From Flavobacterium caeni (lineage in GTDB: Bacteria; Bacteroidota; Bacteroidia; Flavobacteriales; Flavobacteriaceae), in the NCBI RefSeq assembly GCF_900101895.1, contig NZ_FMVF01000020.1, positions 1 to 33,694 of the forward strand: a stretch of 33,694 nt of DNA. Direction: 5' to 3'. Of the stretch, positions 1-10,397 are shown one piece after another. A model generated the notes under the pieces. The model searched no databases. It was given only the letters and a program-made list of their open reading frames with translations, and was not told the DNA's origin. Positions within the stretch are counted from its first letter, which is position 1. Every line of letters begins with the position of its first letter. The position numbers and the translations under genes were made by a program.

Positions 1-331
1 AATCCTGCACTCGGATCAGGGCTGGCAGTACCAGATGAAACAGTACCAAAGACTGCTGAAGCAAAATGGCATCACACAAAGCATGTCCCGAAAAGGAAAC
101 TGCCTGGATAATGCCGTAATCGAAAACTTCTTCGGGATACTTAAATGTGAACTTTATTACATCGATAAGTTCAGGTCAATAGACCATTTAAGGCATGAGA
201 TAAAAGAGTACATCAATTATTATAACAATGACAGGATTAAACTGAATTTAAATGGAATGAGCCCGACACAATATCGGGTTCATCATTATCAATGTAATTA
301 TTAACTTGTCTAAACTTTTGGGTGCAGTCTA
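1..331 (+). mobile_element. 3' part of an IS3-family (IS150-like) insertion sequence, cut by the window edge
   Basis: The segment holds the C-terminal part of an IS3-family transposase followed by a terminal repeat. Read inward from the IS edge, the end is TAGACTGCACCC and continues to about 306, resembling the TGTACTGCACCC end that I recall for IS150. The same end occurs inverted at 33422. The two copies stay identical a little beyond the proposed edge, to 339 and 33414, so the exact boundary is uncertain by about 8 bases. The element is visibly more AT-rich than the neighbouring genes. Confidence 0.85.
2..304 (+). CDS. IS3-family transposase OrfB, C-terminal fragment (DDE integrase core)
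   Basis: This is the last ~100 residues of an rve-type DDE integrase; the frame is open to the left edge, so the gene is partial. HSDQG near the start carries the second catalytic Asp, and VIENFFGILKCE carries the catalytic Glu. The tail YYNNDRIKLNLNGMSP is typical of IS150/IS3-group OrfB proteins, which cut and join the IS ends. The orfA part and the start of orfB lie outside the window, so intactness cannot be judged. It differs from the copy at 33449-33694 by Asp/Asn and Glu/Ala changes over the shared stretch, so the two are separate, slightly diverged copies. Confidence 0.92.
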   Translation: MLHSDQGWQYQMKQYQRLLKQNGITQSMSRKGNCLDNAVIENFFGILKCELYYIDKFRSIDHLRHEIKEYINYYNNDRIKLNLNGMSPTQYRVHHYQCNY

Positions 332-344
332 CTTTTTTGTTGTG

Positions 345-391
345 AAAAATCTGTTGTAAAAAAATCACAACAGATTTTTTACAACAGATTT
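345..391. repeat. Inverted repeat plus direct repeat beside the IS end
   Basis: AAAAATCTGTTGT at 345-357 and ACAACAGATTTTT at 367-379 form a perfect 13-bp stem with a 9-base loop. ACAACAGATTT is repeated again at 381-391. The flanking T- and A-runs would let it act as a terminator in either direction, for example for the transposase gene ending at 304 or for nudK ending at 489. It could also be a scar of earlier insertions. The rest of 332-488 shows nothing recognisable. Confidence 0.5.
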
Positions 392-488
392 ATAAAATGG
401 TTCACACGGCTTTTTTGTTCAAGCATTTTCTCGTCAAACGTTTTTTTGAAAACTCGGGACGCGGGTACAGCGCATTTACGCAAGCCGA

Positions 489-1061
489 TCAACCCATCAA
501 CCCATTGATCTGCGCCCACTGCAGTAACATGATCGTCTTGGCGTCCTTGATCTCGCCGCCAATCATTTTCAGCGCCGCTTCGAACCCGAGCTCGAGCACC
601 TCGATGTTTTCCTGTTCGTGGTCGAGCCCGCCGCCTTCGCCCGTTTTCATGTCTTGTGTATATTCGCCCACAAAAAAGTCGATGGTTTCGGTCACCGAGC
701 CCGGCGACATGTACACCTTAAAAAGATGTTGGACGTTTTCGATACGATAGCCCGTTTCCTCCTCGGTTTCGCGGCGGATGCAATCCTCGGCGTTGTCCTG
801 GTCGAGCAGGCCTGCGCAGCTTTCGATCATCATGCCCGACGGGTTGCCGTTAAGGTACGTCGGGATGCGCAGCTGCCGCGTGAGTACGACGGTGCGTTGC
901 GTTTTGTTGTACAGCAGTATGGTCGCGCCATTGCCACGGTCGTACACTTCGCGTATTTGCGTTTCGACCGCGCCGTCGGGCTTTTGGAGTTCGTAGGTGA
1001 TTTTTTTGAGGATGTACCAGTTGTCCGATAACAGTTCCGATTTTTTGATGTTGATGTGCAT
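489..1061 (-). CDS. nudK: NudK-type Nudix hydrolase (GDP-mannose pyrophosphatase family)
   Basis: A 190-residue Nudix protein. The family splits GDP-mannose and related nucleoside diphosphate sugars into GMP and sugar phosphate in the cytosol. The Nudix box sits at about residues 84-105 ([14 protein letters not shown] followed by RETEEETGY); its spacing and sequence closely follow E. coli NudK (AGLLDNDEPEVCIR...EETGY). The NudK-like stretches [15 protein letters not shown] and ENIEVLEL follow. The frame is open further upstream, but the ATG at 1061 gives [10 protein letters not shown], which fits the family N-terminus; upstream residues read as noise. It is divergent from the secreted-protein gene at 1140 across a short AT-rich gap. 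The substrate is inferred from family resemblance. Confidence 0.88.
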   Translation of the reverse strand: MHINIKKSELLSDNWYILKKITYELQKPDGAVETQIREVYDRGNGATILLYNKTQRTVVLTRQLRIPTYLNGNPSGMMIESCAGLLDQDNAEDCIRRETEEETGYRIENVQHLFKVYMSPGSVTETIDFFVGEYTQDMKTGEGGGLDHEQENIEVLELGFEAALKMIGGEIKDAKTIMLLQWAQINGLMG

Positions 1062-1139
1062 GGTTAAATGATAAAAAAATAATAAAAGGAAGGCGCTTGT
1101 CGCTAAATGGCTTACATTTATGGCGATAAACCCGTCCCG

Positions 1140-1791
1140 ATGAGAAACGTCTTTTATTTGCTTTTGTTGTTGCCGGTCTTTCATTTGCGCGCGCAAAATG
1201 AATTCCTGAACAAGAACAATTCGCTGGCACCTGTCGGGGGGATCAACATGGGGGCACCGTCCAGCGCGCCGTCGGTGTATACGCCCAATGTGTTCAACAA
1301 AGACAAGCCTACCGCTGCGCCCAAAAGTACGATCCCCGAAAAAGAAGTCGACATGGCCACGCAACAATTTGCCAATCCGGGCGATGTCTACAAAGACAAA
1401 CTCAACAAAAAACTGATGGCCGAGGGCGGTGCGAACATCGACATGAGCCAGTTTAGGCGCAACATCGACCTGGGCGAAATCAAGACGCAATCCGAATACT
1501 TGCTCGTGCTGTACCGCGACGGTGGCGCTTCGGTGGACGGCGACGAGGTCAAACTGCTCGTCAACGGCACGGTCGAGAAATCACCGATGTTTCTCGGCTA
1601 CGACTACAAACAATTGCGCATCAACCTGGCCAAGGGTTTCAACAAGATCGACTTCGAGGCGCTCAACGAAGGACTTTATGCGCCCAACACGGCCACGTTC
1701 CGCATCATCGACGATAAGGGCAACGTCATCGCCGCCAACCACTGGGATTTGGGCACGGGTTTCAAGGCCTCGTACATGGTGATCAAAGAAT

Positions 1792-1793
<2 letters not shown>
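1140..1793 (+). CDS. Secreted protein of unknown function
   Basis: A 217-residue protein starting [19 protein letters not shown], a clear Sec signal peptide ending in AQ, so it is exported to the periplasm or surface. An in-frame ATG at 1107 would add 11 residues before the signal peptide and is less likely. Residues ~20-110 are polar and probably extended. The last ~100 residues ([24 protein letters not shown]-like strands, [15 protein letters not shown]) alternate like a beta-sandwich. I do not recognise a named domain. A weak -7-like TACATTTA at 1113-1120 would place transcription start after 1120, supporting the later start. A terminator follows directly. Confidence 0.7.
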
Positions 1794-2675
<882 letters not shown>

Positions 2676-2678
2676 GTC

Positions 2679-5060
2679 TTAAAATTTAAAGTTGTAACTC
2701 ACGCCGGGAACGATCCCAAAAATAGACAGCCTGACGGCTTCGTTGTAGCTGTTCTGCACATTCTGGCGGAACGAGATGTACGCCGAATTCTGACGGTTGT
2801 AAATGTTGTAGATGCTAAACACCCACTCGCTCTGCCAGCCTTTTTTCTTGCTCGGCTTGGGTACGAAAGTGGCCGAAATATCGAGGTGATGGTATGCCGG
2901 CAAACGGTCTTCGTTGCGCAATCCGTAGTTCGCCACGGTAATGCCCTGGTATTGGTAGGAGCCGTCGGGATAGGTCACCGGTTGGCCCGTCTGCAAGGCA
3001 AAGTTGGCCCCGAACGTCCATTTGTCGGTGTATTTGTACGATCCGGTCACGGCCAGGTTGTGCGTCTTGTCGTAGCCCGTGCTGTACCATTGCCCGTTGT
3101 TGATGCCCGTCTCGAACCAGGTGCGGCCCGGTGTGCGTTGCTCCGACTTGGATAGGGTATAGGCGATCCAACCGTTGAGCCTGCCTTCGTTTTTGCGCAA
3201 CAACACCTCGAGTCCGTAGGCGCGCATCTCGCCGTTGAGCACCACTTGTTCGATGGCGTCGTTGGCGATCAAATCGGCGCCGTCTATGTAGTCCAATCGG
3301 TTTTTGACGGTCTTGTAAAACGATTCGACTTCGAGCGAGTATTCGTTGTCCTTGAAATTGCGGAAATACCCGATTGCGTACTGGTCCATTTTCTGCGGCT
3401 TGATGAAGTTGTCGCTGGGCGTCCAAACGTCGAGCGGCGTAGGCGAGGCCGTGTTCGAAATCAGTTGCAGATATTGTACAAGGCGGTTGTAGCTGGCCTT
3501 GACCGATTGGTTGTCATCGAGCAGGAACGACAAAGCCGCGCGCGGTTCGAAATTGCTGAAATCGGCCACCGTCTCGTTTTTGCCGTAGTGTACCGAGCCG
3601 ATCGGCTTGGCCTTTTCGTAAATCTGCAGGTCGCGGTTGAACACCACTGCCTGGTTGTTGGTGTACACATTGATGTCCGAGGTGCCCAATCGGTAGAACA
3701 AACTGTAACGCAACCCGTAAGACAACGAGAAGCGCTTGCCCAGATCGTGTTCGGCGTCGATGTAAATGGCGGGTTCGAACGCTTTTTTCTTTTGGAGCTG
3801 GTCTGGGTTGATGCCCGAATATTCGTCAATGGGTTCAACCTTGCCTGGATTGAAGTCGTAGTAGATCGCGTTGGCCCCGTAATGCAAACGGAAATCGTCC
3901 GAGATGTAATTCTTGAAATCGTACTTGAGGTTGTAATTCTTGATGCTCGAATTCCACTTGAGCCCCAGGAAATCCAGATCGAGTCCGTAGTAAAAGTCAC
4001 TGTATATGAGCGACAGGTTCGAAAACAACTTGTCCGAGAACAGGTGGTTCCAGCGCATGTTGAACGTTGCATTGCCATAGGTGTTCTCGAAACTGTCGGC
4101 AATGCTGAACACGTCGCGGCCAAAGTAACTGCTGATGTACAAGCTGTTGTTGGCGTTGAGCTTGTAGCTCAGTTTGGCGTTGAGGTCGTAAAAATACGCG
4201 CTGTTCTGGTTGTCGCTGAGCGTCATGAACAGGTGCATGTACGAGGCGCGTCCACCAATCAAAAACGATCCGCGGTCTTTGACGATGGGCCCCTCGGCGA
4301 GCAAACGACTCGAAATCAGCCCGATGCCACCGTTCATATGGAAGTCCTTGCTGTTGCCGTCTTTCTGATAAATGTCGAGTACCGACGACGCGCGTCCGCC
4401 GTAACGCGCCGGGATCCCGCCCTTGTAGAGTTTCATGTCCTTGATCGCATCGGGGTTGAACACCGAAAAGAACCCGAACAAATGCGACGAATTAAAGATC
4501 GACGCCTCGTCGAGCAAAATCAAATTCTGGTCGGCCGCGCCGCCGCGCACGTTGAAACCCGAGGCGCCTTCGCCCGCATTGGTCACGCCGGGCAGCATCA
4601 GGATCGATTTGAGTACGTCGGTTTCGCCCATCACCACGGGCATTTTCTTGATGGTCGCCATCGAGAGTTTGTTGACGCTCATCTCGGCCTTGCGGATGTT
4701 GGTGGCCTTGCGTTCGTCCGATTCGATGACCACCTCTTCGAGCTGTTCTTCCTCGGGCGTGAGCGTAAAATTGTTTTTGGTGTTCTGGCGCAAATCGACC
4801 GTTTGCTCCTGGATCACATAGCCCAGGTAGCTGATGTTGACCTTGTAGGTCCCTTCGGGAATGGTGATCGAGTAAAAGCCGTATTCGTTGGTGGTGGTCC
4901 CGGCTTTGATCTCGGGCAGGAAGATGCTCGCGCCGATCAGGGTTTCGTTGCTTCGCGTGTCGGTAATGGTGCCGCTAAGCGTAAATTTCTTTTGTTCCTG
5001 CGCGAATGCGGATGATACCACAATCAGGAACATCAACAGTGTTGATTGGATTTTGTTCAT
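2679..5060 (-). CDS. TonB-dependent outer-membrane receptor with carboxypeptidase-regulatory-like domain
   Basis: A 793-residue outer-membrane transporter energised by TonB/ExbBD. Signal peptide about residues 1-21 (ending SSAFAQ). A CarboxypepD_reg-like beta-sandwich follows at about 25-110 (LSGTITDTRSNETLIGASI, TNEYGFYSITIPEGTYKV). The plug is at about 125-230 (VLKSILMLPGVTNAGEGASG, FNVRGGAADQNLILLDEA, KLYKGGIPARYGGRASSV). A 22-strand-type barrel fills the rest and ends in the expected terminal Phe (SYNFKF). It leads a two-gene unit with the DUF4249 gene. Nothing in the sequence fixes the ligand: there is no sigma/anti-sigma pair or carbohydrate-active enzyme nearby. The 148 bases upstream (5061-5208) are AT-rich and would hold its promoter, but no clear -33/-7 pair was found. 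Confidence 0.92.
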   Translation of the reverse strand: MNKIQSTLLMFLIVVSSAFAQEQKKFTLSGTITDTRSNETLIGASIFLPEIKAGTTTNEYGFYSITIPEGTYKVNISYLGYVIQEQTVDLRQNTKNNFTLTPEEEQLEEVVIESDERKATNIRKAEMSVNKLSMATIKKMPVVMGETDVLKSILMLPGVTNAGEGASGFNVRGGAADQNLILLDEASIFNSSHLFGFFSVFNPDAIKDMKLYKGGIPARYGGRASSVLDIYQKDGNSKDFHMNGGIGLISSRLLAEGPIVKDRGSFLIGGRASYMHLFMTLSDNQNSAYFYDLNAKLSYKLNANNSLYISSYFGRDVFSIADSFENTYGNATFNMRWNHLFSDKLFSNLSLIYSDFYYGLDLDFLGLKWNSSIKNYNLKYDFKNYISDDFRLHYGANAIYYDFNPGKVEPIDEYSGINPDQLQKKKAFEPAIYIDAEHDLGKRFSLSYGLRYSLFYRLGTSDINVYTNNQAVVFNRDLQIYEKAKPIGSVHYGKNETVADFSNFEPRAALSFLLDDNQSVKASYNRLVQYLQLISNTASPTPLDVWTPSDNFIKPQKMDQYAIGYFRNFKDNEYSLEVESFYKTVKNRLDYIDGADLIANDAIEQVVLNGEMRAYGLEVLLRKNEGRLNGWIAYTLSKSEQRTPGRTWFETGINNGQWYSTGYDKTHNLAVTGSYKYTDKWTFGANFALQTGQPVTYPDGSYQYQGITVANYGLRNEDRLPAYHHLDISATFVPKPSKKKGWQSEWVFSIYNIYNRQNSAYISFRQNVQNSYNEAVRLSIFGIVPGVSYNFKF

Positions 5061-5208
5061 AAATGATTGATTGAATGATTTGCACGCGAATTTCGGAGAA
5101 AAGATTTCACCAAATCCGGTTGTAAGAAATTATTAACATTTTTTTTACGTTTTACCAAGCGATTACTACACCAAACGGCGTGTCGACTAAAATGTTGTGA
5201 AGGTTTGG

Positions 5209-7107
5209 TTAGCGCTTGAGTGTAAAATGACCGCGTCGCTCCATGCCGTTGTCCAACAGGATGTGGTACCAGTAGTCCGATGCGGGCAAGGGTTTGCCTT
5301 CGAACATACCGTCCCAAACAGGATCGGCGGCATTCAGGCGTTTGAGCAACTTGCCGAAACGATCGAACACATCGAGCCGCGCATTGGGGAACAGCGTCAA
5401 CTCATGGATGTCAAACAAATCGGCATAGCCATCGGCATTGGGTGTGAAGTATTTGGGCACCGATAGCACAAATGTGTCCATCGCATCTTGGCCGCAACCG
5501 TTGATCGCGCGAACATAGCCCGTCACAAAACCGCCCGGGACGTCGTTAAAAACAGGACTTTGCTGGTAGTGGATACCGTCTATCGAATATTCGGTGGGCG
5601 AATTGGTGTCGAGGCTTGCACCAATCACCACGGTGTCTTCGTTAACGTCGATCGAAAGAATTTTGGGGTTTCGAAAGTAGTGCACCACGATCGACTTGGT
5701 GGCCGTGCATCCGCCCGCGCCGGTCACCGTGACGGTGTAGGTGGTGGGCTCGGAATCGCCCGAATCGACTTGAATGGTTTGCGTCGCCTCTCCCGTAGAC
5801 CATTGGTAGGCCAGCCCGGGAAGTCCCGCGTCGAGCGTCAACGTATCGCCTTCGCACAAATCGAATGCCTCGTCGGTCAGCTGTGGCGCTTGAATGACGG
5901 TAAGTGCCACGGCGGTTCGCGTCGCGCTCGGGCAATCGGCCAAGGTGTTGCGCGCTTGGGCATAATAGGTGCCCGGTGTCGTCGCCGAAAAAGCGTTCGA
6001 GCCTGCAAGCAAAAGGTTGCCGCCCGAGGCCGCGTCGTACCAATCGGTCGTGGTGCCAATCGGGTTCGAAACCGACAAAGGCGGGATTACATCATTGCTG
6101 CAGGCCGAAACGTCGCCATCGCTCGTAGGTGCGGCGGGCCTTGGTGTGACCACGACCGAAAAGATGTCCGAAATCGTATAGCAATAGGGGTTGGCCAAAT
6201 TGGCCGCGTCCTGTGCAATGATCACGCGGTAGAAACGCGTGGCCGTAATAGGTGCCGTATAGTTGATCAGGTTTTGCCCGACAATGTTGGTCCATATGCT
6301 GGCGTCGGTACTTTCCTGCCATTGGAACACGTGTGGGGTCAGGTTCGAGATCGACAACTCGAGCGGAACGGTCAGCGGTAACGAAATCTCGCAAACATCC
6401 AATCTTGCGCCCGGCCCCAAAGAAGTACCAATGCTGGCATGGTCGCCGCAAGAACGGAACGCGATGTCGTCTATGGCCAAATCGTTGCCACAACCGCCTG
6501 CGCCATTGTTCTTCATTTTGAGCACCACCGAGGTTTGCCCGGGTTGTGTCGTGAACACTAGACCATACTGTATCCAGACGGGATTGGTCGTGCCGGCGAT
6601 TGGGCCGGTGCTGCCCGTACGGAGCAATGTCGTTTCGGTCGCATCCCAAATCTCAAAAGTCACGTCTATCGGGATGCCGCTGCCGCTGCAAGCACCCGAT
6701 CCCGCATCGTAGATGTTCATCACCCAGGCCGAAAATTCAAAACTGGTGTTCACGCACAAACCCGTCACCACACGCCGGTAGAATTCGCCGGGCGTGGTGC
6801 TTGCATTGACGATGAGCGCCTTGCCGTTGGTCCCGTCGGGCGCTTCGTCAAAGGTGTGGTCGGGTACGTTATGCCAGGACCCGTTGAACGCGTTCATGTA
6901 GTGCAAGGTGTACTCGCCGTCCTCGGGAATACTGGGTATATAATCGTAGGTAGTGGTTCCGGCAGGAAGCGGCGGACCGAAATTGGTGCCGCTGCCAAAG
7001 TTTTCGAAAAAAATCGGATTGCCCTTGCTGCCTGTACAAAAGCCGAGCTGCGCCCGCAAAGGCAGGCAACAGTATACGGTAAGCAAAAGAAACATCAGTT
7101 TTTTCAA
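5209..7107 (-). CDS. Type IX-secreted surface protein with type B (gliding-motility-associated) C-terminal domain
   Basis: About 632 residues if it starts at TTG 7107 (MKKLMFLLLTVYCCLPLRAQ), or 628 from ATG 7095; the TTG start gives a more normal signal peptide with two lysines. The frame is open further up through the icd end, but that part is a shadow. Residues ~25-215 form a jelly-roll-like region (FFENFGSGTNFG, GCGNDLAIDDIAFRSCG). Ig-like repeats follow (FQWQESTDASIWTNI, TTDWYDAASGGNLLLAGSN, YQWSTGEATQTIQVD). The last ~85 residues, KYFTPNADGYADLF ... ASDYWYHILL ... RGHFTLKR, are the CHU_C/type B T9SS sorting domain. The protein should cross the outer membrane through T9SS and stay on the surface or be released. 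No enzyme active site is visible; adhesion is a guess. Confidence 0.88.
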   Translation of the reverse strand: MKKLMFLLLTVYCCLPLRAQLGFCTGSKGNPIFFENFGSGTNFGPPLPAGTTTYDYIPSIPEDGEYTLHYMNAFNGSWHNVPDHTFDEAPDGTNGKALIVNASTTPGEFYRRVVTGLCVNTSFEFSAWVMNIYDAGSGACSGSGIPIDVTFEIWDATETTLLRTGSTGPIAGTTNPVWIQYGLVFTTQPGQTSVVLKMKNNGAGGCGNDLAIDDIAFRSCGDHASIGTSLGPGARLDVCEISLPLTVPLELSISNLTPHVFQWQESTDASIWTNIVGQNLINYTAPITATRFYRVIIAQDAANLANPYCYTISDIFSVVVTPRPAAPTSDGDVSACSNDVIPPLSVSNPIGTTTDWYDAASGGNLLLAGSNAFSATTPGTYYAQARNTLADCPSATRTAVALTVIQAPQLTDEAFDLCEGDTLTLDAGLPGLAYQWSTGEATQTIQVDSGDSEPTTYTVTVTGAGGCTATKSIVVHYFRNPKILSIDVNEDTVVIGASLDTNSPTEYSIDGIHYQQSPVFNDVPGGFVTGYVRAINGCGQDAMDTFVLSVPKYFTPNADGYADLFDIHELTLFPNARLDVFDRFGKLLKRLNAADPVWDGMFEGKPLPASDYWYHILLDNGMERRGHFTLKR

Positions 7108-7120
7108 AACAAATCGGTAT

Positions 7121-7146
7121 AAAAAAGACGGCCGAACCGACCGCCT
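7121..7146 (-). terminator. Rho-independent terminator of icd
   Basis: On the minus strand a 9-bp G/C-rich stem (7146-7138 with 7134-7126, two G-T pairs, 3-base loop) is followed by six T residues (7126-7121). It lies 23 bases after the icd stop and only 14 bases before the TTG start of the next minus-strand gene, so that gene needs either read-through or a promoter overlapping the hairpin. Confidence 0.8.
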
Positions 7147-7169
7147 TTTAAAAATAGGTTGTAAAGCGA

Positions 7170-9485
<2,316 letters not shown>

Positions 9486-9532
9486 TTAAAATTTTGCCGA
9501 TTTCGCAAAAAGAGCCAAAATCGCTACGGCAA

Positions 9533-9570
9533 AGCAAAAAAAATCCCGCTCGGTGCCGAACGGGATTTTT
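9533..9570 (-). terminator. Rho-independent terminator of rplS
   Basis: Minus-strand arms at 9570-9561 (AAAAATCCCG read on the minus strand) and 9548-9539 (CGGGATTTTT) pair over 10 bp, with an inner CGG/CCG pairing in the loop. The T-run continues to about 9536. It starts 16 bases after the rplS stop. Confidence 0.8.
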
Positions 9571-9586
9571 GAAAAGTATCTGCGAA

Positions 9587-9937
9587 TTATCTTCTTCTGT
9601 CTTTGATTTTCGCTTTCTTGCCGGTAAGTTCGCGGAAGTAGAAGATACGTGCTCTACGAACGTGGCCGGTTTTGTTGATTTCGATTTTTTGCAACGCAGG
9701 CAAGTTGATCGGGAAGATACGCTCCACGCCAACAGCACCAGACATTTTGCGGATGGTGAACGTTTCGGTAGCGCCAGCGCCACGTCTTTGGATTACTACG
9801 CCTTTGAAAAACTGCGTTCTTGTTTTTTCACCTTCCTTGATTTCGTAATACACGGTGATGGTGTCTCCGGCTCCAAATTCCGGGAAATCTTTCTTTGCGA
9901 TTAATTCGTCCTGTACGAATTTCATTAAATCTGCCAT
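9587..9937 (-). CDS. rplS: Large ribosomal subunit protein bL19
   Basis: A 116-residue ribosomal protein L19, located at the 30S-50S interface. Diagnostic stretches are FGAGDTITVYYEIKEGEKTR, QFFKGVVIQRRGAGATETFT, RKMSGAVGVERIFPI and the basic tail KTGHVRRARIFYFRELTGKK. The ATG at 9937 gives MADLMKFVQDELIAKKDFP, the usual flavobacterial start; the open frame above it is untranslated leader. In many bacteria rplS follows trmD, but here trmD is about 5.5 kb away in the same orientation with the DUF4132 operon between them, and rplS has its own promoter and terminator. Confidence 0.97.
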   Translation of the reverse strand: MADLMKFVQDELIAKKDFPEFGAGDTITVYYEIKEGEKTRTQFFKGVVIQRRGAGATETFTIRKMSGAVGVERIFPINLPALQKIEINKTGHVRRARIFYFRELTGKKAKIKDRRR

Positions 9938-9961
9938 GACTAATGGTTTAAGGTTTAAATC
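9938..9961 (-). repeat. Heptad-repeat leader directly before rplS
   Basis: On the minus strand the leader holds TTTAAACCTTAAAC followed by CATTAGTC and then the ATG. The same TTTAAACCTTAAAC block sits directly before the TTG start of the ydeI-like gene (29206-29231). The unit length is 7. No Shine-Dalgarno sequence is present. Confidence 0.6.
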
Positions 9962-10007
9962 GGAGCAACGTTCACGAGTTTCGTCAGAGGTTGGTCTAAT
10001 GTGGGCG

Positions 10008-10037
10008 CAAATGTAGTGAAAAAATCCAAAAAACAAG
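10008..10037 (-). promoter_or_regulatory. Probable rplS promoter (-33/-7)
   Basis: On the minus strand TACATTTG (10015-10008) fits the -7 consensus TAnnTTTG exactly. CTTG (10037-10034) lies 18 bases upstream and matches three of four bases of the -33 TTTG. This would give a leader of roughly 65 bases ahead of rplS. Confidence 0.6.
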
Positions 10038-10071
10038 TTCCAAAATCCAAAATTTTGATTTTTTGAAGATT

Positions 10072-10155
10072 AGGAGCTTGTTCCGGCTGTACGCTGTATC
10101 TTTTGTCCGCTAAAGAAGCGGAACAAAAGGATGCCGCTGCCATCCGGGCTAGGGC
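10072..10155 (+). repeat. Hairpin repeat family, copy 1
   Basis: Begins AGGAGCT, then TCCGGCTGTACGCTG, then a hairpin whose arms CTTTTGTCCGCT and AGCGGAACAAAAG pair with one bulge, then AAAAGGAT and CCGCTGCCATCCGGGCTAGGGC-like ending. It shares its flanks with copy 2 (16273-16354) and more loosely with copies at 28530 and 30785. It lies in the rplS upstream region. Together with the element at 10272 it accounts for most of the 460-bp gene-free stretch 9938-10397. Confidence 0.8.
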
Positions 10156-10271
10156 GTTGTCGTATCGATTGGGCTAATCCACAAACGCCGATACATTCGC
10201 CAGATTATCGAAAGTCAGAAAACGAATTCCGTCGGCAACCAACGCCATACGCAAAAAGTTTTTATAAAATA

Positions 10272-10386
10272 TACAGATTTTCTGTATCCAAGCTATTTTT
10301 TATTTCGGTAGGGGATACCTTCATAGCCCCCTTCCCTACAGTAAAAATACAAATTTTCAAGATTGGTCTGTTACAGAAAATCTGTA
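10272..10386 (-). repeat. 115-bp element with 15-bp terminal inverted repeats, copy A
   Basis: TACAGATTTTCTGTA (10272-10286) and its exact reverse complement TACAGAAAATCTGTA (10372-10386) bound the element; each end is itself a small hairpin. A central G-rich hairpin pairs TAGGGGATA (10309-10317) with the CTTCCCTAC side (10331-10339) imperfectly. It starts 11 bases after the thiF-like stop. Copy B (32939-33055) is in the same sense relative to its upstream gene. It could be a non-autonomous (MITE-like) element acting as a transcript end. Confidence 0.75.
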
Positions 10387-10397
10387 TAGTTCAAGAA

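Noticed and set aside
345..391. Target-site duplication or attachment site of the IS
   Set aside because: The inverted repeat is not mirrored at the other IS copy, and IS3-family duplications are only 3-5 bases; it cannot be assigned from one end.
618..1031. 137-residue plus-strand frame opposite nudK
   Set aside because: Antisense to the Nudix box region of a convincing nudK gene; no start context or domain.
3246..5015. 589-residue open frame on the plus strand opposite the TonB receptor
   Set aside because: It is antisense to a complete receptor gene. Genes here use few TTA, CTA and TCA codons, so the opposite strand lacks stops. The translation is Val/Arg/Asp-rich without any domain.
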